A stretch of 64,000 nt of DNA, from NCBI GenBank assembly GCA_017550655.1, contig JAFZOK010000013.1:372001-436000 (forward strand), read 5' to 3'. A program made the position numbers and the translations under genes. Within the stretch, counting starts at the first letter, position 1. Every line of letters starts with the position of its first letter. Under the pieces are notes generated by a model that saw only the letters and a list, made by a program, of their open reading frames with translations, did no database searches and was not told the origin of the DNA. The stretch is from Bacteroidales bacterium. Its GTDB lineage: Bacteria > Bacteroidota > Bacteroidia > Bacteroidales > UBA932. Positions 18,358-27,256 of the stretch are shown here, piece by piece.

Positions 18358-19032
18358 ATGTCAAGGAATCTCCGTCATATAGCGGAAAAGGCAGCGGCGC
18401 TCATCTGGGTTGCTGCTGCTTTCTCTTTTTTGCAAGGTTGCAGCACCAGGACGGAGGTTACGGACCAGATAGATATGAAAACCGCTCCGCGCCAGGTGGG
18501 AGACAGCATACTTGCCTACCAGAGCGTGAACGGGGAACAGACGCTGAGGGTGGAGGCTCCGAGAATGGAAAAGTATGAAATGGACAGTCTTTCATACGAG
18601 CTGTTCCCTTCCGGCTTCTACGTTTTTTCATACAACAACGGCAATCTGGAAACCAGCATAACCGCCAAGAAGGCCCGCCACTCTGTGCTAAAGGACAAGT
18701 CTGAAGAATGGGAAGTCTTCGGCGATGTGGTTATAATCAACTATATCAACGGTCAGACAATGAAGACCGATACCCTCTACTGGGATCGCTACAATCACAA
18801 AATATTTACGGATTGCTTTGTGGAAATGGCTTCTCCCCAGGGATTTATGCAGGGTTATGGACTGGAGAGCGACGAGCAGGCCCGCAACGCCGAGATCCGC
18901 CGACCGTTTGATTCCTTTACCAGGATAGCGGAGGACTCCCTGTATGTGGATACCGCCAATTTCATAGGCCCGATACTTGACCCGGCCAAGATAGGGGCGG
19001 ACCTGAAAGTCAAGGGTAAAGACAGCAAATAA
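18358..19032 (+). CDS. lptC: LPS export protein LptC-like lipoprotein
   Basis: 224 residues. The N terminus has a lipoprotein-type signal with FLQGC (Cys about 28), unlike the membrane-anchored E. coli LptC but common in Bacteroidota. The beta-jellyroll LptC pattern follows: LRVEAPRMEKYE, YELFPSGFYVFSYNNGNLE, SITAKKARHSVLKDKSEEWE and VFGDVVIINYINGQTMKTDT, with TLYWDRYNHKIFTD. It would pass lipopolysaccharide from LptBFG to the LptA-like bridge. It begins 16 bases after the TPR gene and its stop overlaps the next start (TAATG). Confidence 0.85.
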   Translation: MSRNLRHIAEKAAALIWVAAAFSFLQGCSTRTEVTDQIDMKTAPRQVGDSILAYQSVNGEQTLRVEAPRMEKYEMDSLSYELFPSGFYVFSYNNGNLETSITAKKARHSVLKDKSEEWEVFGDVVIINYINGQTMKTDTLYWDRYNHKIFTDCFVEMASPQGFMQGYGLESDEQARNAEIRRPFDSFTRIAEDSLYVDTANFIGPILDPAKIGADLKVKGKDSK

Positions 19033-20294
19033 TGATATACAACATAATCATTGTCATAGTAGCGCTTTGCTTCTGCGCCCTTTTTTCCGGGTACGAGATG
19101 GCTTTCCTCCACTGCAACCGCCTCAAGGTTGCCCTGGACAAGAAAGAAGGAAAGAGATACGCCATCGCGATGGACCGTTTCGTCCGCAACGAGAACGATC
19201 TTATCTCCGCCCTTCTTATGGGCAACAACATTTTTGTTGTAATCTACAGTATCGCGGCCGCCAACTTGCTGAATCCGTTCCTCAGGGCACATATAACAAA
19301 TTCCACATCGCTGATTATAATCATTGAAACCGTTGTGGCAACCGCCATTGTGATGATTACGGCGGAATATCTTCCAAAGGCCCTCTGCCTGCTGAACGCC
19401 AACAAGGTTTTCTCTTCGCTTTACAGGGTTATTCTCTTCTTCTACTGGCTGTTCTGGCCTTTGACTTGGCTGACTAACCGCCTTTCCTGCCTTATTATCG
19501 GAAAGAAGCCGAAGACTCTCCAGGCAACAGGACAGCAGTATGGAAAATTCGATACGGAAGACCTTCTCAATCTCAGCGAGGAAGTTGAGGACGCCCAGGG
19601 GGATGACGTGCCTTCAGACATTGAGATTTTCCAGAACGCTATGGATTTTTCTTCTACCAAGATCAAGGAATGCCTCATCCCGAGAACGGAAATCGTTGCC
19701 ATAGACATAGAAGACAGCATTGACGAGCTTCTAAGCCTTTTTGTTGATACCGGCTATTCCAGAATCGTTGTCTACAGGGAAACTATGGACGACATTATCG
19801 GCTATGTTCTTTCCAAGGATCTGCTGCAGGGAAAGAAGAACTCCATTTCAGAAATTCTGCGTCCTATAACCCACGTGCCTATGGATATGGACGCCCGCAC
19901 CCTTCTGGAAAAAATGACCTCCAGAAAGGAGAACATTGTTGTTGTCAACGACGAATACGGCGGAACCGAGGGCATTATAACCCTCGAAGACCTTATAGAG
20001 GAAATTTTCGGCGAGATAGAAGACGAGCTGGACCGCAACGAATTTGTGGAAAAGAAAATCTCAGACAGGGAATGGGTGTTCTCAGCCCGTCTGGATGTCA
20101 AGGACATCAACCGCCGCCACGAGCTTTCCCTTCCGGAAGACGATGCATACGAGACTTTGGCGGGCCTGATTCTCTACAACATAGGCTGTATTCCAAAAGA
20201 AAAGGAGACATTCCGCATAGGGAACATCTCCTTCACCGTCCTCAAGACCTCCAAGAAGAGGATAGAAACTGTCTGTGTTAAAATCCTGAACTAG
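19032..20294 (+). CDS. CNNM/CBS-domain transporter-like protein (HlyC/CorC family)
   Basis: 420 residues. An N-terminal CNNM domain of about 150 residues has membrane segments (IIIVIVALCFCALFSGYEMA, the ALLMGNNIFVVIYSIAAANL region, IIETVVATAIVMITAEYLP, VILFFYWLFWPLTWL). It is followed by paired CBS domains (about 205-330, with ECLIPRTEIVAIDIED and VVNDEYGGTEGIITLEDLIE) and a CorC_HlyC domain. Relatives transport or sense Mg2+/Co2+; in gliding Bacteroidota the related GldE lies near gliding genes, but no gliding genes are here. Translation is coupled to lptC by a one-base overlap. It converges on ppiD with 4 bases between stops. Confidence 0.88.
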   Translation: MIYNIIIVIVALCFCALFSGYEMAFLHCNRLKVALDKKEGKRYAIAMDRFVRNENDLISALLMGNNIFVVIYSIAAANLLNPFLRAHITNSTSLIIIIETVVATAIVMITAEYLPKALCLLNANKVFSSLYRVILFFYWLFWPLTWLTNRLSCLIIGKKPKTLQATGQQYGKFDTEDLLNLSEEVEDAQGDDVPSDIEIFQNAMDFSSTKIKECLIPRTEIVAIDIEDSIDELLSLFVDTGYSRIVVYRETMDDIIGYVLSKDLLQGKKNSISEILRPITHVPMDMDARTLLEKMTSRKENIVVVNDEYGGTEGIITLEDLIEEIFGEIEDELDRNEFVEKKISDREWVFSARLDVKDINRRHELSLPEDDAYETLAGLILYNIGCIPKEKETFRIGNISFTVLKTSKKRIETVCVKILN

Positions 20295-20298
20295 AATC

Positions 20299-22407
20299 CT
20301 AGTAGAACTTGTAGCGCTGGTCAACCACGTCAGCGTCGTTGCACATTACCTGTGGAAGGACGTTGAGGATTGAATAGACAGCGTTGTCCGCCTTGTTCTG
20401 GGCATCGCTCTCAGTGTAGAAAGCGCCAATCTTGCTGTCGCGGATCTGGAAGTAGTAAACTCCTAGAGATCCGATGGCAGGTCCCACGATGTTCCTGTTG
20501 CCCTCTGCGCCGGCCTTTGCAATCTGTCCTATAAGCATAGGATCAAGCTGCTGTCCGGAGTTCAGGGAGGAGAAGGTAACATCGCTGATGTTGCTTACAG
20601 TGGTGTTGAGCCTTTCTGCCACAACCTCAAGATCTGTAACTTCTCCTACATTTGCCTTGCAGTCCTGAGCCATCTTCTCGATGGTCTTCTTTACGGTCAG
20701 GTACTCTTTCAGCTGAGAAGCCATATCTTCCATGGAAGCATATCCGGCAGGATGTATCTTTTTCAGGGCAGCTATTGCATAATACTTGTTCTGAATAGAG
20801 ATAATCTCCGATATCTCGCCTTCCTTGGCGTCAAACAGCCAGCGGGTTACTTCCTTCATGTTGTCATAGCTTCCAATGTTCTTGAGGCCTCCGATCAAGC
20901 CGTTTGCAGGAACAACGTCAAGATGGTTTGCAAAAGCATAGTCTTCCATCTTGGCAATGTCCTTTGCGGCTGCGTCCAGAACCTTTCCGGCCTCAGCGTA
21001 AACATTGGAGAATGTCTCCTGGCTTGGGGTGGCGTTCCTGGAAAGAACAGCAACCTTAACCTTTCTTATAGGCTTGGTCTGCTTGTCAACCTTTGCAATT
21101 ACAGGGGCTCCGTTTACGTCAACGGTAAACAGATCTCCGGCTTTTGCGGCAAAGGCCTGCATAAAGCCCTGTGGGAGATTTGCATAGAGGACAGGCTCGG
21201 TAATCCATCCGATATCGCCAGGCACGCCGCCTCTTTGCGCAGGAATATACTGTGCAGCCAAAGCGGTGAAGTCTGCTCCACCCTTAATAACAGAGATGAG
21301 GCTGTCTGCCATCTTCTCGTCTGCTACAGGGATGTATTTCAGAAATACGGAATCCGGTCTGGAAGCAACCTCCAGAATCTTTGCGGATACGAACTGATTG
21401 TCATAGTGCTGAATGTCAAGAAAATCTCCAGCCTTCTTCTCTGCCGCGAAATCGGCAAGAATGGCGGAAACGTCCCTCAGCTCGTCGCTCTTGAAGAAAA
21501 GATCGTTGAAAGGAGTGTCTGAATTCCTTGCAATGAAGGCCTTCATGTCGGCATCAGGAAGAGTCTGGAATTCCTCATAGAGTTTCTCAATCTCTGTCTT
21601 GGCTGCCTCCACGTCTTTTTCAGAAGGCTCGATTGGAAGAACTATAACCTCTCCGTCTCTGGTCTCAACCTTTTTGAGAGCCGGACGAATCTGCTCGTAA
21701 TATTTCTTGATTTCCTCGTTGGAAACCCTGATTGTGGTGTCTCTTTCATAAGACAGTGGGAGAATCACAAAATCAACATCGTAGGAGTTGTTGTTCTCTG
21801 CGATTTCACGCCTTACCTGAAGCTTGTTGGCAACAGATCCCTTTGCGATCATTGCAGCGTACTTGGTGAACATTCTCTCTTGCATCATGTTGTTTTCCAG
21901 ATAGTCCCAGTAAGCGGCAAGCTGTCCGGTAGCATCCTCGTCTATACTCTGGATGAAATTCTGGAACTGTTCCTTGCTGAACATTCCGTTTTCGTCCACA
22001 AAAGCCCTCTCGCTTCTGAGCACAGGGGAAATGTCCACTCCACCGCACATATCCTCTATTTCAGCCTCGCCGATTTTGATGCCGGCTCTCTCGCAGGCAG
22101 GAACCAGGACATTGTCTGCAACGTAGCTGTTCCAGGCCTCGCTGTTTGCCCTTTCGCTTTCCTCCTCGCTGTTTCCTGCGCTGGCGCCCGTAAGCTTGGC
22201 GATGTTGTTGTAATATTCTACTCTCTTGCTGAATTCCTGCTGATTTATACTCTTTCCGGCGATCTTTCCAACATCATACTTGGAAGAGAACATGGACATC
22301 ACCCTCTGCAGATCGTCCGGATTAACAATGAATGCCAGCAACGCAATCGCGATAACGATGGAAATGAAAACTCCCATCTTTTTACGCATTTTCTCAAGAA
22401 CTGCCAT
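20299..22407 (-). CDS. ppiD: Membrane-anchored peptidyl-prolyl isomerase PpiD-like
   Basis: 702 residues. One N-terminal membrane anchor (MGVFISIVIAIALLAFIV, about 11-28) is followed by a SurA-N-like chaperone domain (VGKIAGKSINQQEFSKRVEY) and parvulin-type segments around 345-450 (LKYIPVADEKMADSLISVIK, GGADFTALAAQYIPAQRGGV, PGDIGWITEPVLYANLPQGF). PpiD helps newly secreted outer-membrane proteins fold at the periplasmic face of the inner membrane. The anchor contains an ATCGCGAT word (22346-22353). It has its own promoter element at 22467-22474. Confidence 0.9.
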   Translation of the reverse strand: MAVLEKMRKKMGVFISIVIAIALLAFIVNPDDLQRVMSMFSSKYDVGKIAGKSINQQEFSKRVEYYNNIAKLTGASAGNSEEESERANSEAWNSYVADNVLVPACERAGIKIGEAEIEDMCGGVDISPVLRSERAFVDENGMFSKEQFQNFIQSIDEDATGQLAAYWDYLENNMMQERMFTKYAAMIAKGSVANKLQVRREIAENNNSYDVDFVILPLSYERDTTIRVSNEEIKKYYEQIRPALKKVETRDGEVIVLPIEPSEKDVEAAKTEIEKLYEEFQTLPDADMKAFIARNSDTPFNDLFFKSDELRDVSAILADFAAEKKAGDFLDIQHYDNQFVSAKILEVASRPDSVFLKYIPVADEKMADSLISVIKGGADFTALAAQYIPAQRGGVPGDIGWITEPVLYANLPQGFMQAFAAKAGDLFTVDVNGAPVIAKVDKQTKPIRKVKVAVLSRNATPSQETFSNVYAEAGKVLDAAAKDIAKMEDYAFANHLDVVPANGLIGGLKNIGSYDNMKEVTRWLFDAKEGEISEIISIQNKYYAIAALKKIHPAGYASMEDMASQLKEYLTVKKTIEKMAQDCKANVGEVTDLEVVAERLNTTVSNISDVTFSSLNSGQQLDPMLIGQIAKAGAEGNRNIVGPAIGSLGVYYFQIRDSKIGAFYTESDAQNKADNAVYSILNVLPQVMCNDADVVDQRYKFY

Positions 22408-22442
22408 ATATAAAAAATTAAAATTTATCTAATAATGTTCCC

Positions 22443-22455
22443 GCGCCTATGGCGC
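22443..22455. other. GC hairpin in the ppiD leader
   Basis: GCGCC (22443-22447), a 3-base loop, then GGCGC (22451-22455). It lies between the ppiD promoter element and start codon, on an otherwise AT-rich leader. It could be a weak ychF terminator or an mRNA 5' structure; it has no clear T run. Confidence 0.3.
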
Positions 22456-22466
22456 ACAAAGGGCTA

Positions 22467-22474
22467 CAAAAGTA
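22467..22474 (-). promoter_or_regulatory. -7 promoter element for ppiD
   Basis: The minus strand reads TACTTTTG, matching TAnnTTTG, 59 bases before the ppiD start. Confidence 0.45.
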
Positions 22475-22484
22475 TAAAAAAAAC

Positions 22485-23588
22485 CTAAACGTTGAACAGG
22501 AAGTGCATAATATCGCCATCCTGGACCACATATTCCTTGCCTTCCGTGGCCAATTTTCCGGCTGCGCGGCAGGCGCTCTCGCTTCCGTACTTTACAAAAT
22601 CGTCGAACTTTATAACCTCGGCCCTGATGAATCCCTTCTCGAAATCCGAGTGGATCACTCCGGCTGCCTGAGGCGCCTTGTCGCCCTTCCTGAAGGTCCA
22701 GGCGCGCACCTCCGGTTCTCCCTGAGTAAAGTAAGTCTGAAGCCCGAGCAGCCTGTAGGCGCTCTGGACCAGACGTACGATTCCGCTTTCCTGAAGCCCA
22801 AGGTCCTGCAGGAACATCATCTTGTCCTCGTATGATTCCATCTCGGCGATATCTGACTCTATCTTTGCCGCAAGCACCAGAATTTCAGCCCCTTCGTCCT
22901 TAACCGCCCCTCTTACGGCATCGACGTATGCGTTTCCCCTGGCTGCGCTTGCCTCGTCCACGTTGCAGACATACATCACGGGCTTAGCCGTAAGCAGGAA
23001 GAGGCTCTTGGCGAGCTTTATGTCATCCGGCTTGTCAAAAGTTACGCTGCGGGCATTCTCTCCCCGCTCCAGCACTTCCTTGTACCTCTCCAGTACATTG
23101 CAGAGTTTCTGGGCTTCCTTGTCCGCTCCCATCTTTGCCTGCTTTCCCACTTTTGCCAGACGGTTTTCCACGGTCTCAAGGTCTTTCAGCTGAAGTTCTG
23201 TGTCAATGACCTCCTTGTCACGGACAGGATCCACGCTTCCGTCCACGTGGGCGATGTTAGGATCGTCAAAGCAGCGCAGCACGTGCAGAATGGCATCTGT
23301 TTCCCTGATATTTGCAAGGAACTGGTTTCCAAGACCTTCTCCGCGGCTTGCTCCTTTTACCAAACCAGCGATGTCCACAATTTCCACAGTTGCAGGAACC
23401 ACATTCCTCGGATGCACCATCTCTACCAGAGTTTCCAGCCTCTTGTCCGGAACAGCTGTAGATCCTATCTGCGGATTGATGGTGCAGAACGGAAAATTGG
23501 CCGCCTCCGCCTTTGCTGAACTTATGCAATTGAAAAGCGTACTCTTCCCAACATTCGGAAGACCCACTATGCCACATTTTACAGACAT
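22485..23588 (-). CDS. ychF: Redox-responsive ATPase YchF (OLA1 family)
   Basis: 367 residues. P-loop G9LPNVGKS16, switch region DIAGLVKGASRGEGLGNQFL, and the family's altered nucleotide-specificity motif (NVDE in place of NKxD), which gives ATP rather than GTP preference. A coiled coil occupies about 125-205 and the C-terminal TGS-like domain ends with ALVDG-type residues (EYVVQDGDIMHFLFNV). YchF binds ribosomes and modulates stress and translation responses in the cytoplasm. Divergent from the endonuclease-like gene at 23730. Confidence 0.96.
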   Translation of the reverse strand: MSVKCGIVGLPNVGKSTLFNCISSAKAEAANFPFCTINPQIGSTAVPDKRLETLVEMVHPRNVVPATVEIVDIAGLVKGASRGEGLGNQFLANIRETDAILHVLRCFDDPNIAHVDGSVDPVRDKEVIDTELQLKDLETVENRLAKVGKQAKMGADKEAQKLCNVLERYKEVLERGENARSVTFDKPDDIKLAKSLFLLTAKPVMYVCNVDEASAARGNAYVDAVRGAVKDEGAEILVLAAKIESDIAEMESYEDKMMFLQDLGLQESGIVRLVQSAYRLLGLQTYFTQGEPEVRAWTFRKGDKAPQAAGVIHSDFEKGFIRAEVIKFDDFVKYGSESACRAAGKLATEGKEYVVQDGDIMHFLFNV

Positions 23589-23610
23589 TTCATTCTCGTT
23601 TAAAACCTTG

Positions 23611-23618
23611 CAAATTTA
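23611..23618 (-). promoter_or_regulatory. -7 promoter element for ychF
   Basis: The minus strand reads TAAATTTG, matching TAnnTTTG, 22 bases before the ychF start. Confidence 0.6.
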
Positions 23619-23648
23619 GCAAAAAGAGCCTCAAAGGAAAAACCAGGG

Positions 23649-23686
23649 GGGCGGACATAGTCAATTTTACCGTTTGGCATCCGCCC
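23649..23686 (+). other. Inverted repeat upstream of the EEP hydrolase gene
   Basis: GGGCGGA (23649-23655) and TCCGCCC (23680-23686) form a 7-base-pair stem with a 24-base loop in the 141-base ychF/EEP intergenic region. It could be an operator, a leader structure or a remnant; there is no T run directly after it. Confidence 0.3.
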
Positions 23687-23729
23687 AAAAGCCAGACCGC
23701 CTATTTTTAGCCACTTTAATCAAAGCGTT

Positions 23730-24623
23730 ATGGAAAAACTTGCAGGCCTCGTAACCTTTCTGATAATGTTCTGGAACCTTGAAAACTTCTTTTATCCCCA
23801 GAAAGGAGAAACCATTCAGGAAAATACCAAGACAGTTACCTGGAAACGCTTCCGTGCAAAACGGGATCTCATTTCCAAAACTATCATCGCGATAAAGGAT
23901 CAGGAAGGGGACTATCCTTCAGTCATCGGCCTCTGCGAAGTGGAGAATCTCAAAACCCTTAAAAACCTGATTTATGACACTCCTCTTGCAAGGCTCAACT
24001 ACGGCATAATTCACAAGGACTCACCGGATTCCAGGGGAATAGACGTGGCGCTTCTGTATCGCAGAGAAGAAATCAAAATCCTTGATACCGCCTTCCTCAG
24101 AATACGGTCTTTCAAAACAAGAGACATACTTTACGCAAAGCTTTATTCACAAGTTACCAACGATACTGTTCATATCTATGTTAATCACTGGCCCTCCAAG
24201 CTCGGCGGAGAGAAAAAATCCGCTCCCAAAAGACAGAAAGCCGCACTCCTTCTCGACAGTCACGTTGATTCGATTCAAGCCTCAAACCCGCAAGCCAAGA
24301 TTATTGCAATGGGAGATTTCAACGACAGCCCCTTTCCACACCAATCCCTTGAAAACCTCTCGCTGAGACTAAAGGATTCCCTGAAAAGAGCAAAGGCTCC
24401 AATCACCGGAACCCACAAATACAAAGGGCATTGGGAGATGCTTGACCAGTTCCTTGTGTCAAGGGGAGTCACTGGAAATGTCCGGATACTTGCTTTTGGG
24501 CATCTTCTCCAGACCGACAAAAAATACCTCGGTGAAAAAACAAAAAGAACATTCATCGGACCACGCTTCAATGCTGGCGCCAGTGACCACCTCCCCATTC
24601 TGCTTAGGATTACATCTTTTTGA
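23730..24623 (+). CDS. Endonuclease/exonuclease/phosphatase-fold protein
   Basis: 297 residues. EEP superfamily motifs in order: [11 protein letters not shown] (metal-binding Asn), [16 protein letters not shown] (metal-binding Glu), [14 protein letters not shown] (catalytic His region), [10 protein letters not shown] (Asp/Asn pair), and [10 protein letters not shown] (C-terminal catalytic Asp-His). The N terminus [15 protein letters not shown] is hydrophobic but short, without a convincing signal cleavage site. Substrate unknown; relatives hydrolyse DNA, phosphoinositides or nucleotides. Its stop (24621-24623) is directly followed by the thyA promoter element. Confidence 0.88.
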   Translation: MEKLAGLVTFLIMFWNLENFFYPQKGETIQENTKTVTWKRFRAKRDLISKTIIAIKDQEGDYPSVIGLCEVENLKTLKNLIYDTPLARLNYGIIHKDSPDSRGIDVALLYRREEIKILDTAFLRIRSFKTRDILYAKLYSQVTNDTVHIYVNHWPSKLGGEKKSAPKRQKAALLLDSHVDSIQASNPQAKIIAMGDFNDSPFPHQSLENLSLRLKDSLKRAKAPITGTHKYKGHWEMLDQFLVSRGVTGNVRILAFGHLLQTDKKYLGEKTKRTFIGPRFNAGASDHLPILLRITSF

Positions 24624-24624
24624 G

Positions 24625-24632
24625 TAAATTTG
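24625..24632 (+). promoter_or_regulatory. -7 promoter element for thyA
   Basis: TAAATTTG matches TAnnTTTG and is 5 bases before the thyA ATG at 24638, so the transcript should start close to the start codon. Confidence 0.6.
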
Positions 24633-24637
24633 TGCGT

Positions 24638-25432
24638 ATGAAGCAATATTTGGATTTACTCAGGAAGATAATGGATGAGGGGGTGGTCAAGAAAGACCGC
24701 ACCGGAGTGGGGACAAAGAGCATCTTCGGCCATCAGATGAGGTTTAACCTCAAAGATGGGTTTCCTCTGCTCACTACAAAGAAAGTCCATTTGAAATCAA
24801 TCATATACGAGCTTTTGTGGTTTATCAACGGAGATACCAACATCAAGTATCTCAAGGATCACGGCGTAAGCATCTGGGACGAGTGGGCTGACGAGAACGG
24901 AGAACTCGGTCCTGTTTACGGTGCGCAGTGGAGAAGATGGGACTGCGGAAACGGACAGACCATAGACCAGCTGCAGAACATAATGGACATGCTGAAGAAC
25001 AATCCGGATTCGCGCCGCATCATTATCTCTTCCTGGAATGTTGCGCAGATAGACAAGATGGCTCTTCCGCCTTGCCATTCTCTCTTCCAGTTTTACGTTG
25101 CGGATAACAGGCTTTCCTGTCAGCTGTATCAGAGAAGCGCGGACACTTTCCTGGGGGTTCCGTTCAACATTGCATCATACGCTCTTCTTACAATGATGAT
25201 TGCAAAAGTGATGCATTTTGAGCTTGGAGATTTCATCCACACTACCGGAGACACCCACATCTATCTCAATCATTTCGAGCAGGTTAAAGAGCAACTTTCC
25301 AGAACTCCGCTCCCTCTTCCAAAGATGCTGATTCACGGAGACCAGAAAGATATCTTCTCCTTCAAATACGAAGATTTTGAACTAGTGGGATATGATCCTT
25401 ATCCTGCAATTAAAGCTCCGGTTGCCGTATGA
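24638..25432 (+). CDS. thyA: Thymidylate synthase
   Basis: 264 residues from the ATG at 24638, exactly the E. coli length; an upstream TTG at 24620 overlaps the promoter and the previous gene and is rejected. [15 protein letters not shown], the folate/dUMP-binding motifs [17 protein letters not shown] and [15 protein letters not shown], catalytic Cys146 in [15 protein letters not shown], and the C-terminal IKAPVAV are all present. It methylates dUMP to dTMP using methylene-tetrahydrofolate. The ATGA overlap with folA couples it to the enzyme that regenerates tetrahydrofolate. Confidence 0.98.
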   Translation: MKQYLDLLRKIMDEGVVKKDRTGVGTKSIFGHQMRFNLKDGFPLLTTKKVHLKSIIYELLWFINGDTNIKYLKDHGVSIWDEWADENGELGPVYGAQWRRWDCGNGQTIDQLQNIMDMLKNNPDSRRIIISSWNVAQIDKMALPPCHSLFQFYVADNRLSCQLYQRSADTFLGVPFNIASYALLTMMIAKVMHFELGDFIHTTGDTHIYLNHFEQVKEQLSRTPLPLPKMLIHGDQKDIFSFKYEDFELVGYDPYPAIKAPVAV

Positions 25433-25929
25433 TTTCAGTTATTGCAGCGGTGGCGGATGGCGGTGCCATAGGACGGAAAAACTCTCTTCTCTGGCATATC
25501 GGCGAAGACTTGAAATATTTCAAGAAGATCACGATGGGCCATCCTGTGATAATGGGAAGAAAAACCTTCGAGAGCATAGGCCGTCCGCTTCCTGGAAGAA
25601 AGAATATCGTGGTTTCAAAATCCGCTAGTTTCAACAATCCAAATGTTGAAAAGGCGGAAGATCTTGACGGGCTTCTCAAATCGCTGAGGAGAAAAAGAAA
25701 GGAAGAATACTTTGTAATAGGAGGTGCCAGCATTTATGCCTCGGCGATGCAATATGCTCATAAATTGTATATTACAAGGATCTATTCCAAGGCGGAAGGA
25801 GCAGATGCCTTCTTCCCGGAAATAGATGAAAAGGCCTGGACCGTTATCGAGAAATCATCCGTCCTTCACGACGAAGAAAACAACATAGATTTTCAGTTTA
25901 TAGTTTATGGCAGAAAAGCAAAGAGATAG
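25429..25929 (+). CDS. folA: Dihydrofolate reductase
   Basis: 166 residues. [36 protein letters not shown] (active-site acidic residue at about Glu26), [20 protein letters not shown] and the NADPH-binding FVIGGASIY are standard. It reduces the dihydrofolate made by ThyA. The start overlaps the thyA stop by 4 bases (ATGA), and the following transporter gene begins 23 bases before its end, so thyA-folA-transporter form one operon. Confidence 0.97.
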   Translation: MISVIAAVADGGAIGRKNSLLWHIGEDLKYFKKITMGHPVIMGRKTFESIGRPLPGRKNIVVSKSASFNNPNVEKAEDLDGLLKSLRRKRKEEYFVIGGASIYASAMQYAHKLYITRIYSKAEGADAFFPEIDEKAWTVIEKSSVLHDEENNIDFQFIVYGRKAKR

Positions 25930-27256
25930 TTTCAGGACCAATCTGGGTGTCATTCTGGCTCTGGTAGGTTCCGCTATCGGACTGGGCAACCTGTGGAGGT
26001 TCCCGTACCTGGTAGGAACAAACGGAGGCGCCGCCTTCATCATCATATATCTTCTGTGTATTGTTTTTCTGTGCATGCCGATTATGGTGTGCGAGTTCGT
26101 GATAGGAAGACGAAGCCAGGCAAATACCTTCGGGGCATTTAAGAAACTGGCACCGGGTACGGCGTGGAAACACACTGGAACACTGGCTGTTATCACCTGT
26201 GTGATACTGCTTTCTTTCTATGTTGTCGTAGGCGGTTGGACAATAGACTACTTCATAAAATCAGTCGGGATGGTGTTTACATCCACCACTGATTTTTCCG
26301 CCGAATTCAACAAGATGGTTTCTTCTCCAACGGAGAATGTCTTTTTCACCGTGCTGTTCCTCTTATGTACCGCCGGAGTCATAGTTGCCGGAGTAAGAAA
26401 CGGCATAGAGAAAACAAACAAATATCTTATGAGCGCCCTTGCGGTCCTGATAGTTTTCATTATGATCTATGCAATGACACTTCCGGGGGCAAAACAGGGC
26501 TTGAACTTTCTCTTCAAGCCGGATTTTTCAAAGGTTACTTTCAGGACTGTACTCAGTGCCCTCGGCCAGGGATTCTTGAGCCTTAGCATTGGCTGCGGAG
26601 CAATTATCACATACGCATCATACGCTAACAGGAAAGACAACTTGCTGAAAACCACCACAGTTACAACATTGTCCGATACGATGTTCGCCCTGATAGCCGG
26701 TATGGCCATACTGCCGGCCGTCTTCTCTGCAGGAATGAATCCGAGCGAGGGTGCGGGGCTGGCTTTCATTTCACTTCCGTATATTTTTGAAGGCATGGCC
26801 ATCGGCAAGGTGCTGTCGATTTTCTTCTATTTCATTCTCTTTGCCGCAGCACTTTCATCATCCATTTCCCTGATGGAAACTGTTGTTGCATTCCTCAAGG
26901 AAGAATTCAAGAGCAGCCGCTTCAAGGCAATGCTTATCACCCTGGGCGTTACCATAGTATTTGCCGTATTCTGTGCCCTGAGCTTCGGCGTCCTTTCCGG
27001 CTTCAAGATTCTGGGATTCACATTCTTTGACTTGTTTGACTACGTTTCTTCCAACATCTGCCTGGCTACTTGCGCCCTTCTGGTATCAATCTTTGCCGGA
27101 TGGAAAATCAGGAAGGAAGATTTCTACGACGAGATCACCAGCGGCGGCAAATACAAAATCCCGAAGTGGCTTCTTTGCACACTCCGGGTGTTTGTAAGAT
27201 ATATCGCTCCAATTATTGTCGCGATAATTATTGTCAACTCCCTGATAGGACTTTAG
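25907..27256 (+). CDS. Sodium-dependent transporter, NSS (SNF) family
   Basis: 449 residues with eleven or twelve predicted membrane segments. The N-terminal signature GSAIGLGNLWRFPYLVG and the unwound TM1 region (NGGAAF) are diagnostic of the neurotransmitter:sodium symporter family (LeuT, MhsT), which import amino acids with Na+. TM6 carries the SLSIGCGAIITYASY segment. The substrate cannot be read from sequence. It overlaps folA by 23 bases; no metabolic link between the two is obvious. Its stop shares TTAG with the stop of the convergent YfhO gene. Confidence 0.94.
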   Translation: MAEKQRDSFRTNLGVILALVGSAIGLGNLWRFPYLVGTNGGAAFIIIYLLCIVFLCMPIMVCEFVIGRRSQANTFGAFKKLAPGTAWKHTGTLAVITCVILLSFYVVVGGWTIDYFIKSVGMVFTSTTDFSAEFNKMVSSPTENVFFTVLFLLCTAGVIVAGVRNGIEKTNKYLMSALAVLIVFIMIYAMTLPGAKQGLNFLFKPDFSKVTFRTVLSALGQGFLSLSIGCGAIITYASYANRKDNLLKTTTVTTLSDTMFALIAGMAILPAVFSAGMNPSEGAGLAFISLPYIFEGMAIGKVLSIFFYFILFAAALSSSISLMETVVAFLKEEFKSSRFKAMLITLGVTIVFAVFCALSFGVLSGFKILGFTFFDLFDYVSSNICLATCALLVSIFAGWKIRKEDFYDEITSGGKYKIPKWLLCTLRVFVRYIAPIIVAIIIVNSLIGL

